A stretch of DNA of 38,433 bases from Pirellulaceae bacterium (lineage in GTDB: Bacteria > Planctomycetota > Planctomycetia > Pirellulales > Pirellulaceae). Under the pieces are notes generated by a model, which was not told where the DNA came from, did not search any database, and saw nothing but the letters and a program-made list of their open reading frames with translations. Location of the stretch: NCBI GenBank assembly GCA_023382975.1, contig JAHDXO010000083.1:1-38433 (forward strand), in the 5' to 3' direction. The position numbers and the translations under genes are program-made. Positions 16,775-24,954 of this stretch are shown here, piece by piece (within the stretch, counting starts at the first letter, position 1; each line of letters begins with the position of its first letter).

Positions 16775-16829
16775 GTAGCCGAATTCGTCAGAATTCGGAA
16801 GACTTCCGAATTCTCACGAATTCGGCTAC
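16775..16829. repeat. Palindromic element with GTAG, two stem-loops, CTAC layout
   Basis: GTAG (16775-16778) is followed by stem-loop ccgaattc/gaattcgg (16779-16798), spacer aagactt, stem-loop ccgaattc/gaattcgg (16806-16825) and CTACGG (16826-16831). The two halves are also inverted copies of each other with one mismatch, so the whole can fold into one long hairpin. It sits between convergent genes. Its CTAC end contains the TAG stop of the opposite-strand TPR gene, and the adjoining bases encode the last residues. Confidence 0.85.
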
Positions 16830-17617
16830 GGACGGTAGGAAGCCGGAGCGACGTGGCTGGCCGTCCGGTTGGCCACCAGCGACTCCAGATTCGCCAAGCC
16901 ATCCTGGGCCGCCTTCAAGTTCGGATTGAATTCCAACGCCCGATGATACTCCGCTCGGGCGTGCTCTACGCGGCCTTCCAGCGTCATGGCCAGCGCCAAG
17001 TTGGCCGATGCCTGAGCCCGGTCGCAGCCGGCCATGCGAAACTGGTGCATAGCCTCCGGCTCGCGCCCGGTTCTGGCAAGCAGCAGTCCCAGGTTATTGC
17101 GAGCGCGGGACAAGCTACTGTCCAGAGCGAGCGCCTGCCCCAGGCTTGCTTCAGCTTCCGGCCAGCGCCGTTGCAGATAGTAGTTGTAGCCGAGATCACA
17201 GTGCAATTGGGCGTTCTCGGGGTCAAGCTGGATCGCCTTTTGAAACGACGACTCCGCGGCTTGGCATTCGCCCTGCCGTGAATACAGCAGGGCCAAACGA
17301 TAATGCACGTCAGCCCGCTTCGGCACAATCTTGACAATCTCCAGGTACGCCTTCTTCGCCTCTTCCGTCCGGCCTTGCCGCTCGGCCGTGATGGCCAGAG
17401 CCAACTGAAGATCGGCCTTTTGTTCGGGCCGTAAGGGCGCGGGAACGTCGGACTGAACCGAAGTCTGGGCAACACCGCCGCGAGCCGGCTTGGACCAAGG
17501 CAACCAGGAGCGCGAAGAACCGTTCGGGGTCTGGCAACCGGTCACGCAAACCAGCAACCCGAGTGTGATCCACCGACCGCATCGATTTCCGAACCAGTTC
17601 ATCTTGCGTCCCTGCAT
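16826..17617 (-). CDS. TPR-repeat lipoprotein (TadD-like, Tad pilus-associated)
   Basis: The 263-residue product has a lipoprotein signal (WITLGLLVCVTGC, lipobox Cys28). Four to five tetratricopeptide repeats follow between about 75 and 235 (LQLALAITAERQGRTEEAKKAY, ALLYSRQGECQAAESSF, LGYNYYLQRRWPEAEASL, NNLGLLLARTGREPEAMHQF). TadD-type TPR lipoproteins help assemble the Tad secretin, and this gene is the last of the minus-strand Tad run, downstream of the secretin. ATG 17617 has agagga upstream; ATG 17602 is also possible. The frame is open to 17692, but that part is not conserved-looking. The stop codon lies inside the palindromic element at 16775-16829. Confidence 0.82.
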   Translation of the reverse strand: MQGRKMNWFGNRCGRWITLGLLVCVTGCQTPNGSSRSWLPWSKPARGGVAQTSVQSDVPAPLRPEQKADLQLALAITAERQGRTEEAKKAYLEIVKIVPKRADVHYRLALLYSRQGECQAAESSFQKAIQLDPENAQLHCDLGYNYYLQRRWPEAEASLGQALALDSSLSRARNNLGLLLARTGREPEAMHQFRMAGCDRAQASANLALAMTLEGRVEHARAEYHRALEFNPNLKAAQDGLANLESLVANRTASHVAPASYRP

Positions 17618-17719
17618 GGATATGTCCTCTCCCGTGGTCGCGTCTCTCCGAGACGCGCGTTCATGCTTCCGCTGCAACGGCCACTTGACCACATGGCTGC
17701 CAACCGGGGTTCTGCGGAA

Positions 17720-17792
17720 GGGGTCGGGAGTCGTTTTCGGGCAATGGGTCGCCCATGTGGTTCATCGTTGCTCGAAAACGACTCCCGACCCC
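17720..17792. repeat. 73-bp hairpin element, copy A
   Basis: Left arm ggggtcgggagtcgttttcg (17720-17739) and right arm cgaaaacgactcccgacccc (17773-17792) are perfect 20-bp inverted repeats around a 33-nt loop that begins ggcaa. The copies at 28098 and 33418 have the same arms and the same total length. It lies in the spacer between the TPR gene and the gene ending at 17811. No run of T follows either arm, so it is not a classical terminator. Confidence 0.95.
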
Positions 17793-17810
17793 GTCGCGCC
17801 GCGTGCAGAG

Positions 17811-18548
17811 TTACTGCCCGCTCTCCGAGTCTTCGCCGCTGCCCGACGACTGTCCTCCACCGCCGCCGCCCCCACCTCCGCCCGAGGGCATACTGATCGA
17901 GCCTCCGCCGGTACGAACCTGTCGCAGGAGATTTTGATTCATCAGCAATGCTTCGTCGCCCATCGGCATGAAACCCGTTGGCACGCCCACTTCGACCTGA
18001 GCCGGAATGCCGCTGTCGTGCAGCATCTTCGTCACGTGGTTCCGCCGCGCCACGGCCAGTTGCGGACGATCGGGCGTCGCTTCGATCAGCAATCGATGGT
18101 GCGCCCAGCATTCGAATCCCGTCACCAAATCTCTTAGCCGCCGTTGCCCCGAGGGGTTCAAGGTTACGCCGCCGTCGCAGAAATCGTACTGGTACAGGAC
18201 AAGGCGCGCCGCATAGCCGCTGGAGATCTGGGCTCGCTGGTGCGCTCGCAGACTGGTGCCCAGCGGGGTTTCCTCAAAATACTCGGGGTATCCCCAATGC
18301 GTGTACTGCAGGAGCGGCTTGGCCCGGTCCTGCCACCAGCGGACCAGGCGATTGCGCGGATCCACGCCGCTGCAGTTGGCATCGTGATCCCAATACGGTT
18401 CTTCGGGAGCCGGGATCGCCGGCACCTCATTGGACGCACCGTCCGGCTGGCTGGACACGGCAGGAGGCGGATCCTCGGCGCCCGCTGCCGCGGCCCATGA
18501 CACCACGATGCCGGCAATGAACCCCAGTACGCTTCGGCTATGCATCAT
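17811..18548 (-). CDS. Secreted protein with Gly-rich tail in the Tad locus (OmpA-like region possible)
   Basis: The 245-residue product has a signal peptide (MMHSRSVLGFIAGIVVSWAAAAGAED). Residues 80-185 contain YQYDFCDGGVTLNPSGQRRLRDLV and LLIEATPDRPQLAVARRNHVTKML. This is reminiscent of an OmpA C-terminal peptidoglycan-binding domain with its beta-alpha layout, but too weak to assert. The tail has a run of ten Gly followed by Ser/Glu. ATG 18548 is chosen, with gggggagac a few bases upstream. Its place between the secretin and the TPR lipoprotein suggests an accessory role in anchoring or assembling the pilus outer-membrane complex. Confidence 0.7.
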   Translation of the reverse strand: MMHSRSVLGFIAGIVVSWAAAAGAEDPPPAVSSQPDGASNEVPAIPAPEEPYWDHDANCSGVDPRNRLVRWWQDRAKPLLQYTHWGYPEYFEETPLGTSLRAHQRAQISSGYAARLVLYQYDFCDGGVTLNPSGQRRLRDLVTGFECWAHHRLLIEATPDRPQLAVARRNHVTKMLHDSGIPAQVEVGVPTGFMPMGDEALLMNQNLLRQVRTGGGSISMPSGGGGGGGGGGQSSGSGEDSESGQ

Positions 18549-18654
18549 TTCGGTCTCCCCCTGCAGCATTTATTTCAGAACGGAAGTCACTCCGTTATTT
18601 CTGCAACACGATTTCGCCACGCTTCCTTGGCCCCGGAAAAACGGCGTCCGCTTC

Positions 18655-18718
18655 GTTGGAGCTCACGCTTTCGCGTGCGGGGCGAGGAACCACAACACGC
18701 TGAAGCGTGAACTCCAAC
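18655..18718. repeat. Inverted repeat of the gttggagttcacgcttcagcgtg family
   Basis: The left arm at 18655-18677 and the right arm at 18696-18718 are 23-bp inverted repeats with three mismatches. The core reads gcgtgaactccaac in the right arm. The same sequence family forms the nested repeat at 33495-33627. It lies in the spacer between the secretin gene and the downstream secreted-protein gene. Confidence 0.85.
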
Positions 18719-18745
18719 CCAACGACTCCCCAGTCCGACTCGGTT

Positions 18746-20599
18746 TCATTCCATCGGCGAGAACCCCACCGGACCGCAGCAGTTGCTCTGCTCCAGATGC
18801 ATCAAGTAGCGGAATCCCCACGGGTCGTCCCACTCGCGCGTCGGGTAGAATTCGCGGCCCGTGCGGCCCTCGATGCGGTTCAGCAAATAGAACTCCAAAT
18901 CGTTCGGATCGGTGATGCCGTCGGTGGGCAGGCACGGAACCTCGTCCGGGTTCATCGGCGCGACCAGATACGGAGTCACCAACACCAGTAGTTCCTTCTC
19001 TTGGCGACTGTGCGTAGTATTACTGAACAACGGTCCGATGTACGGCAAATCTCCCAAACCGGGAATACGTTTCGTGTTGGCGTCAATCGCTACTCGCAGG
19101 AGCCCGGCCATCGCTAACGTTTGGCCCTGTCGCATTTCGACGGTTGTTGTGACTCGTCGGTTCGTCGTTGCCGGAATGGTAATCCCCTCGATAATCAACG
19201 CATTGGCATAGTCGAGCGTGCTTTCCTCGGGTGTGACGGTCAGCCGAATTGCCTCGTCTTCCAAGACAAACGGTTCAAACTCCAGGCTGACACCGAACTG
19301 GCGCCATTCGATGGAAATATTCGTGGTGCCACCCGTAATGGTGCTCGTCGGAATCGGGATCTCGCCTCCTGCCAGGAACTGAGCCTTCTGGCCGCTCATC
19401 GCCACGAGATTCGGCTCCGCCAGAACCGACACCAACGAGTTCGTTCGCAGTGCCCGAAGAACAACTTCCAGGTTGGCCGACGGGAATACGCCAGTTACCG
19501 TGGTATTGTCGCCGCCGATCAGCGTAGTAAGGATATTTCCCGCACCGAATTCCCATCGCCAGTCCGCCCCGATGTTTCGCAACGCCGTGCGGTTCAATTC
19601 GGCAATCTGCACTTGCAGCATCACCTGATGGACGCCGGGCACTCGCAGCAGATTAATGATCTGGGGCGAAACGAACGTTCCTTGGACATCGGCTCGGCCG
19701 CCTGGTTCGGGCACGGCCTGGGGCGCCCCCGGACGGTCGCTGGTCGATGGCTGCGTCCCGTCGCCGGATGCTTGCCCCTCGTCCGCCGGCTGGCTCGCTC
19801 GGGATCCAGCATCCGCTCGCGCACCGCGCCCGCTCCCGCCGGTCGCTCCCGTATCCTGTCCTTGCGCCGAAGACGGCACTTGGACCGAGGCCAGGAAGAC
19901 CTCGATGGTCTTCAGCACTTGATCCGCCTGGCGAATGCTGCGGACTTGCCCTTCCACAGCGAGATGTTCCCGAATCTGGAACAGCCGCAATTGCACATCA
20001 GGATAGATCTGCCGCAACTGGGCGTTCAACAAAGCCAGATCGTAAACGACGTGGACTTCGAAGCCGTAGATCTCGCCATCGGCCGTGGTGATCGATAGAT
20101 CGGTGACTCCGGCGCGCCGGGCGGTCAGGCGGAGCACTCGCGGATTCGGCATGATGTCGAAATCAACGACGGTCGGATCGGCCACAGCGACCACTCCGGT
20201 CCCCTGTTCGTTGACCAGATCCGCTCGCAAGGTCAGCAAGCGAGCTTGTCCGACGATCACTTGGATCACCGCGTCGTTTCCGCGCAGTGGTTCGATAAAG
20301 CCGGCCGTTGGCGGGGTCGCGGGATGAACGCCCGTCTGCCACTGCAGTTCCGGTGCGTCCCCCTCGGCTGGCCGCGGCGTCCGTACTGGTACATTCGGTA
20401 GAGTCACCGGCTGCGGACATGAGGTGCTGGGCCAGTTCATCGCGGGCGGACCATAGGCACGGGCCGGCTCTTGCGCCCAAGCCGACGATCCCGTCCCGGC
20501 GAAAAATCCCCACAACAAGCAGGCAACCGCTACTGCCGAAACGCCCCTACAAACGGTTCGATGCTTACCATCGGTTCTAGCACTGCAATCACGAATCAT
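18746..20599 (-). CDS. cpaC: Tad pilus secretin, CpaC/RcpA family (type II/III secretion system secretin)
   Basis: The 617-residue outer-membrane pore for the Flp pilus. A signal peptide (VCRGVSAVAVACLLWGFFAGTGSSAWAQEP) starts from ATG 20599. The N-terminal CpaC domain is at about 105-185 (VIVGQARLLTLRADLVNEQ, LRLTARRAGVTDLSITTADG). Next is a BON-like domain (QIYPDVQLRLFQIREHLAVEGQV), then a Gly/Ser/Pro linker of about 70 residues. The secretin domain runs from VMLQVQIAELNRTALRNIGADW to NTKRIPGLGDLPYIGPLF and KELLVLVTPYLVAPM. The frame is open to 20920 without a plausible earlier start. It is separated from the main Tad block by about 7.5 kb of other genes. Confidence 0.94.
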   Translation of the reverse strand: MIRDCSARTDGKHRTVCRGVSAVAVACLLWGFFAGTGSSAWAQEPARAYGPPAMNWPSTSCPQPVTLPNVPVRTPRPAEGDAPELQWQTGVHPATPPTAGFIEPLRGNDAVIQVIVGQARLLTLRADLVNEQGTGVVAVADPTVVDFDIMPNPRVLRLTARRAGVTDLSITTADGEIYGFEVHVVYDLALLNAQLRQIYPDVQLRLFQIREHLAVEGQVRSIRQADQVLKTIEVFLASVQVPSSAQGQDTGATGGSGRGARADAGSRASQPADEGQASGDGTQPSTSDRPGAPQAVPEPGGRADVQGTFVSPQIINLLRVPGVHQVMLQVQIAELNRTALRNIGADWRWEFGAGNILTTLIGGDNTTVTGVFPSANLEVVLRALRTNSLVSVLAEPNLVAMSGQKAQFLAGGEIPIPTSTITGGTTNISIEWRQFGVSLEFEPFVLEDEAIRLTVTPEESTLDYANALIIEGITIPATTNRRVTTTVEMRQGQTLAMAGLLRVAIDANTKRIPGLGDLPYIGPLFSNTTHSRQEKELLVLVTPYLVAPMNPDEVPCLPTDGITDPNDLEFYLLNRIEGRTGREFYPTREWDDPWGFRYLMHLEQSNCCGPVGFSPME

Positions 20600-20760
20600 G
20601 GTACGCCCCGTACAATCGGAAAAGGTCCACAAGGCAGAGGTGGAATCGGGCGTATCCGGCAAGAAGTTCCAGCTTTTCGGCGCTGCGCGGAAAAGTCGAC
20701 CGAGACGGAACGGTTTTCGGCTCCTAGGCCGCCAAACAGGTCTCAACCGGCACCGATGAG

Positions 20761-21150
20761 TCAGTCGTCCGGGGGATGCCATCCCACGGCGACCCAGAGT
20801 CGCCTGGCATGCACCAACGAGGGGCGATTCAGGTTTAGTGCGACGACGCTCGCTCGACCGGTTGGAGATATGCCCACAATCCGGTCGCCCGACTCCGTCC
20901 AGCGGAAATGATCGCACCATGATTGATGGCGCGGATTAAACAATCGCACGACCTCTCCACTCAACGGATCCAGGCCGACGATCCGATCCCCCTTGTGATT
21001 GTTGCAAAGCGAGCATGCCAGCCACAGGTTCGTCTCCTCGGTCAAGCCACCCAAGGCTTCCGGGATCAGGTGATCAATCTCCATTGGAGCACCGACGATT
21101 ACCTCGCGCGACAAGCAATAGCCACAACGGTATCGAGCTGCCTCAGCCAC
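20761..21150 (-). CDS. HNH endonuclease-like protein (in frame after the upstream gene's TGA)
   Basis: The 129-residue product has a zinc-type HNH domain: CGYC (9-12), MEIDHLIPEALGG with H27, N41 in TEETNLWLACSLC, CSLC (46-49) and NNHKGDRI with H52. Residues after 60 (LDPLSGEVVRLFNPRHQSW, VGISPTGRASVVALNLNRP) belong to a recurrent family of small HNH proteins. GTG 21150 is the first usable start, with gggaa close upstream. The conserved N terminus (SPLRERVAEAARYRC) continues in frame upstream to the TGA of the preceding gene, so the true start or the integrity of the gene is uncertain. The partner gene upstream is antitoxin-like. Confidence 0.82.
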   Translation of the reverse strand: MAEAARYRCGYCLSREVIVGAPMEIDHLIPEALGGLTEETNLWLACSLCNNHKGDRIVGLDPLSGEVVRLFNPRHQSWCDHFRWTESGDRIVGISPTGRASVVALNLNRPSLVHARRLWVAVGWHPPDD

Positions 21151-21180
21151 GCGTTCCCGAAGTGGGGATACGGGAACGGC

Positions 21181-21591
21181 TCATGAGTCCAGCAGTTCGG
21201 TAAGTTGGCAGCCACGCTTCTTGAGCAACGCGGCGGCTTGGGCACGCACCAGCATGTGACGCTCGTACTGCCTGACCAATCCCGTCAGTCGTGTCGTTTC
21301 GGCGGCCGACAACCCCTCGCGCTGCCGTTTGTCATGCAGGTGCTGCAATTCGGAAACGACGTCGCTTCCCAAAGGGCGCCGCGCCGCTTCGATCAACGCT
21401 TGGGTATCCTGCACGGCCAACGACGACATCGCTTCCTGCAACTCTCCAGAAAGCGATGGTCCCTCCGGCACAGCCATCGCCAGCGCCGCCAGCGTCTCCT
21501 CTTCGACCGACCGCTGCGTTTGTACAGCAAGTTGCTTGAGCTGATCATACAGCGGACTCGGTACATGGAGAATCAACGTATTGGTTGACAT
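21181..21591 (-). CDS. Ribbon-helix-helix antitoxin-like protein paired with the HNH gene
   Basis: The 136-residue product begins MSTNTLILHVPSPLYDQLKQLAVQTQRSVEEETLAALAMAV. This is a short beta strand and two helices, as in ribbon-helix-helix DNA-binding proteins and antitoxins. The rest is helical and charged (ELQHLHDKRQREGLSAAETTRLTGLVRQYERHMLVRAQAAALLKKRG). I recall the same pair, this protein plus an HNH protein, in other genomes, which suggests a functional unit, perhaps toxin-antitoxin or mobile-DNA-related; this is inference. ATG 21591 is chosen, with ggaggag about ten bases upstream. Its TGA stop is directly followed, in the same frame, by the HNH coding sequence. Confidence 0.75.
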   Translation of the reverse strand: MSTNTLILHVPSPLYDQLKQLAVQTQRSVEEETLAALAMAVPEGPSLSGELQEAMSSLAVQDTQALIEAARRPLGSDVVSELQHLHDKRQREGLSAAETTRLTGLVRQYERHMLVRAQAAALLKKRGCQLTELLDS

Positions 21592-22018
21592 CGCACCACG
21601 TCTCCTCCGGACACAAGTGATTGGATTGCGCTGGGCGCGGGGCTCCTGCCCCCAGACCCCTTCGACCGAAGTTCTCGGCATTCGCAGCAAGGCGGGAGAC
21701 CTTCGGTCGGTCGTTTCGGCCGGGCGCGAGACCCGCGCCGAGCACGCTTGCATTATTGTATCCCGCCCCTCGCCGTCGGAACAAGAGACTGATGGCCCAT
21801 TCCATGCGACCTGTCGTGGTCGATGTCGTTGATCGTCAGTTCGTTGGCCGTCGGAACAAGAGACTGATGGCCCATTCCATGCGACTCACCGAAGCACCGC
21901 TGCTTGGCATCGGGTTTGCACTGCCTGGTTGCCGTGTTCGTCGGCCGGTCCGGGGGGCAGGACCGGCGAACGAACGACTGGCTCCACCAACCTTGTTTCT
22001 GATCGAAGGAGAACGACC
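21592..22018. other. Divergent intergenic region between the RHH gene and the RCC1-like gene
   Basis: These 427 bp hold no gene I can support. They contain the ribosome binding site of the minus-strand antitoxin-like gene (21600-21606), a 39-bp direct repeat (21772-21810 and 21847-21885) and, at the right end, aaggagaa before the plus-strand start at 22019. Promoters for both directions should lie here, but I cannot place them. Confidence 0.6.
21772..21885. repeat. 39-bp perfect direct repeat, 75-bp period
   Basis: A 39-bp sequence starting gccgtcggaacaagagac and ending gcccattccatgcgac occurs at 21772-21810 and again at 21847-21885. The 36 bp between the copies are unrelated. Two identical copies suggest a recent duplication or the flanks of a former insertion. 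Confidence 0.95.
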
Positions 22019-23332
22019 ATGAAGAACTGTTCGACCGTCGCCGGCATCCTCGGGCTGCTGGCAATCACCGGTGTACTCGCGTGGTGTCCGAATGCTGTCA
22101 TCGGCGGCGAGGATCCGACGCCTGCGGGAAACACGCTGGTCGGCTGGGGCGCCAACGACCTTGGCGAAACCGATGTTCCCGACGGGGACTTTGCGGCAAT
22201 AGCCGGGGGCGAGATGTACAGTCTCGCGATTCGAGCGGACGGTTCGCTGGCCGGCTGGGGATTCAATCAATACGGACAGACGGACGTTCCTGCGGGCAAC
22301 GACTTCGTCGCGGTGTCGGCGGGCTTCGCCCACGGCCTGGCCCTGCGCGCGGACGGCTCACTGGTCGGCTGGGGCGGGCAAGCTCACGTTCCCCAGGGCA
22401 GCTTTGCGTCCATCGCAGCGGGTGGATCCCACAGTCTGGCCGTGCGGGACGATGGCTCGCTGGTCGGCTGGGGCGGCTGGAACTTGTTCGGCGAATCCGA
22501 CGTACCCCCAGGAAACAACTTCGTGGCCGTCGCGGCGGGCTACTTCCACAGCCTGGCGCTGCGAGCGGACGGCTCGTTGGTCGGATGGGGATCGAACCTG
22601 TACGGCGAGACGAACGTTCCCGCAGGCAATGACTTTGTGGCCGTGACGGCGGGGTACTTCCACAGTCTGGCTCTGCGGGCCGACGGCTCGCTGGTCGGCT
22701 GGGGCTGGAATGAGAACGGCCAAGCGGATGTTCCGGAGGGCACCGGTTTCGTCGCCGTTGCGGCGGGATACGCCCACAGTCTGGCTTTGCGAATCGATGG
22801 CTCGCTGGTCGGCTGGGGATCGAATGAACTCGGCGCGACGGACGTTCCTCAAGGCAACGATTTCGTTGCCGTGGCAGCGGGAGCCGCACACAGTCTGGCC
22901 ATCCGTTCGTCGAACACGCCTCCGGTGGTCCAGGTGGCTACGGATGTGACCACGCTCTGGCCGGCGAACCTCGCCATGGTGCCGGTGACCATCACCGCAA
23001 CGGTCGTCGACCGTGCGGCCCGGCCCGAGGATTTGATCGTCTTGTGCTGGGTTTCCAGCAGCCAGCCCGACAACACGACAGGCAGCCGCCAACATACGGG
23101 CGACGTGGATGGCCGGGACGGATTCACAGCGCCGGTCGCCATCGATCTGGAACCGGTCGGCCCGGGCCGCTACGAAGCCACGATCCGATTGCGAGCCGAG
23201 CGCGACGGCAAAGATAAAAGCGGCCGGGTGTATTCCATCCTGGTCGAAGCTTGGAACCCCAGCGGTCTGTCGAGTGCCGCCGTCTGCTCGGTCCACGTAC
23301 CGCACAGTCTGGGAAAAAGCGCCGACAAGTGA
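22019..23332 (+). CDS. Secreted RCC1-like beta-propeller protein
   Basis: The 437-residue product has a signal peptide (MKNCSTVAGILGLLAITGVLAWCPNAVIGG) and then seven repeats of about 38 residues, each starting with GWG and ending HSLALRADGSLV. The consensus is GWGxNxxGxxDVPxGNDFVAVAAGxxHSLALRADGSLV. Seven blades would close a beta-propeller; the unit is shorter than the 50-70 residues of eukaryotic RCC1. A C-terminal immunoglobulin-like domain (PPVVQVATDVTTLWPANLAMVPVT to YSILVEAWNPSG) follows. No anchor motif is visible. Aaggagaa precedes the ATG at 22019. It is the only plus-strand gene in this part of the window. The ligand is unknown. Confidence 0.88.
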   Translation: MKNCSTVAGILGLLAITGVLAWCPNAVIGGEDPTPAGNTLVGWGANDLGETDVPDGDFAAIAGGEMYSLAIRADGSLAGWGFNQYGQTDVPAGNDFVAVSAGFAHGLALRADGSLVGWGGQAHVPQGSFASIAAGGSHSLAVRDDGSLVGWGGWNLFGESDVPPGNNFVAVAAGYFHSLALRADGSLVGWGSNLYGETNVPAGNDFVAVTAGYFHSLALRADGSLVGWGWNENGQADVPEGTGFVAVAAGYAHSLALRIDGSLVGWGSNELGATDVPQGNDFVAVAAGAAHSLAIRSSNTPPVVQVATDVTTLWPANLAMVPVTITATVVDRAARPEDLIVLCWVSSSQPDNTTGSRQHTGDVDGRDGFTAPVAIDLEPVGPGRYEATIRLRAERDGKDKSGRVYSILVEAWNPSGLSSAAVCSVHVPHSLGKSADK

Positions 23333-23370
23333 GGAAGACGCCATGCGCGGCCGGGAGTCGCCTTCGTCCG

Positions 23371-24921
23371 TCAGGGAAACGCATCAAAGAACTCGATCCC
23401 CCGAGCATCCGTGACTGGCAACTTGTCCGTCGCTCGCGAATAGATCTCGAAAGCATCGTCCTGGTAGCATCGGTACCAGCCGGGCGATTCTGGCAGTCGC
23501 CGAGCCAACGGCAGCCGATTGGGTACCAGGATCGCATCTGTCGGATACTTGTCCAGAACCGCTTCCCAACCGTCACGGCCCATGTAGAAGGAATACAATT
23601 CGTCAGCCAACTCCGGCGGGAATGCGACCTCGTATCGCCCGTCCATCGAAATTTTCACCTGCGGCAATCGCCAACTGACGTACGCGCCCCATTCGAAAGG
23701 CGTCATCAGATTCCCGCTGAACCCGTGGCGACGAAGGTATTCGACGCCGCCGACAGGGTAATACATCTTGGATCCCAAACCCTGCATCGGCTGGCCCGGA
23801 ACGACCAATTGCCACGGCTGCAGCGTCCAAGCCAATCCGGCAAATACCAACGCGACAAGGGACCAAACGACCAAAAGCAGGCGTCTCCGTCGGCACCAGA
23901 GGCGGCGAGCCCCCGCGCCGATTGGTGTGCCAGAAAGCGTGCCTGGAACGAAACAAAACCAAGCCACGGCATAAAACGGCAACATCCGCTGCGACTTGAC
24001 TGCGACCAGGGCCGTGACCAGAACCAGGGGCCAACCAGCAAAATGGCGGAACCCGGAGTGGTAGATCGCGTAAACCAATACCCCAATCGACGCAAGAAAC
24101 GGTCCAATCTTGGCCGGATCGGAAAACCACACTGGCCCCCACTCGGAGACGTTCGGTCGCGACATCGTCACGGCGTGTGCCAGGTAGCCGTAATAGTCGA
24201 ATCCGTAGGGGTTCACCGCGATCAACCCGATCATCATCAATCCGCACAAGAACACGTGCCAGTGCGGTTGCCGCCGAATCGCCTGTTCGAGCCAATGAAT
24301 CGCATACAAGCCAGCTCCTACCAAGAACCCGGCGTGAACATTCAACCAGCACACGAACACCGGCAGCCACACCAGCATCCACCAGCGTCTACCGGCGCGG
24401 TCCAGATCCAGCAGGTTTAGCAGAAGCGCCGCGCCAACGAAAGAATACAGTTGGGCGCGGATCGTCGAAAAGCCTTCATCGGCGAGGAAGATCGCCAGTG
24501 GAGCTAGAAAACTGAGCAAGGGCACCGTAGCTCCGCGCCGCCGCGCGCAGATCCAGCACAGCCCGGCCAAGGCCACGCTCAGCCCAACCCGCAGCAACAC
24601 GATTCCCGGTGCGCCAAACCAGTGCGCCAATCCGAACGCGATCATCCCGGCGCCCCATTCGTGATGGACTACCGGTTCGATCGTCGGCGTATAGGCAAAC
24701 GAGTCCGTACGCGGCACCGCTCCCAGTTCGACGATCTCCCTCGCCAAAGCCATCTCGTGCCACAGATCTGGATCAACGATGGGCCGAGACCAACGGTAGG
24801 CGGCCATCATCGTCAGACCAAGCGCTACGCTCAAGGACAGCCAACGTCGCCAGCTCCCTCGGTTCAATGGCAATCTCTTCCGAACGATCAGCGGAACCCC
24901 TGTCCCTGTACCTTCAATCAT
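23371..24921 (-). CDS. Multi-pass membrane protein, GT-C-like glycosyltransferase candidate
   Basis: The 516-residue protein has about ten to twelve membrane helices in its first 370 residues and a soluble C-terminal part. The first loop reads RPIVDPDLWHEMALAREIVELGAVPRTDSFAYT. An acidic DPDLW motif here, followed by HEWG, is the pattern of GT-C enzymes that use polyprenyl-phosphate sugars. The soluble end has VEYLRRHGFSGNLMTPFEWGAYVSWRLP and ISMDGRYE, seen in related planctomycete membrane proteins. cgagg lies just before the ATG. It starts 33 bp after the phosphatase-superfamily gene on the same strand, so the two may cooperate in surface glycan synthesis. Function is inferred from topology and motif only. 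Confidence 0.7.
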   Translation of the reverse strand: MIEGTGTGVPLIVRKRLPLNRGSWRRWLSLSVALGLTMMAAYRWSRPIVDPDLWHEMALAREIVELGAVPRTDSFAYTPTIEPVVHHEWGAGMIAFGLAHWFGAPGIVLLRVGLSVALAGLCWICARRRGATVPLLSFLAPLAIFLADEGFSTIRAQLYSFVGAALLLNLLDLDRAGRRWWMLVWLPVFVCWLNVHAGFLVGAGLYAIHWLEQAIRRQPHWHVFLCGLMMIGLIAVNPYGFDYYGYLAHAVTMSRPNVSEWGPVWFSDPAKIGPFLASIGVLVYAIYHSGFRHFAGWPLVLVTALVAVKSQRMLPFYAVAWFCFVPGTLSGTPIGAGARRLWCRRRRLLLVVWSLVALVFAGLAWTLQPWQLVVPGQPMQGLGSKMYYPVGGVEYLRRHGFSGNLMTPFEWGAYVSWRLPQVKISMDGRYEVAFPPELADELYSFYMGRDGWEAVLDKYPTDAILVPNRLPLARRLPESPGWYRCYQDDAFEIYSRATDKLPVTDARGIEFFDAFP

Positions 24922-24954
24922 GAAACCTCGCTACCCTGCAGCCCCGCGCAGACT

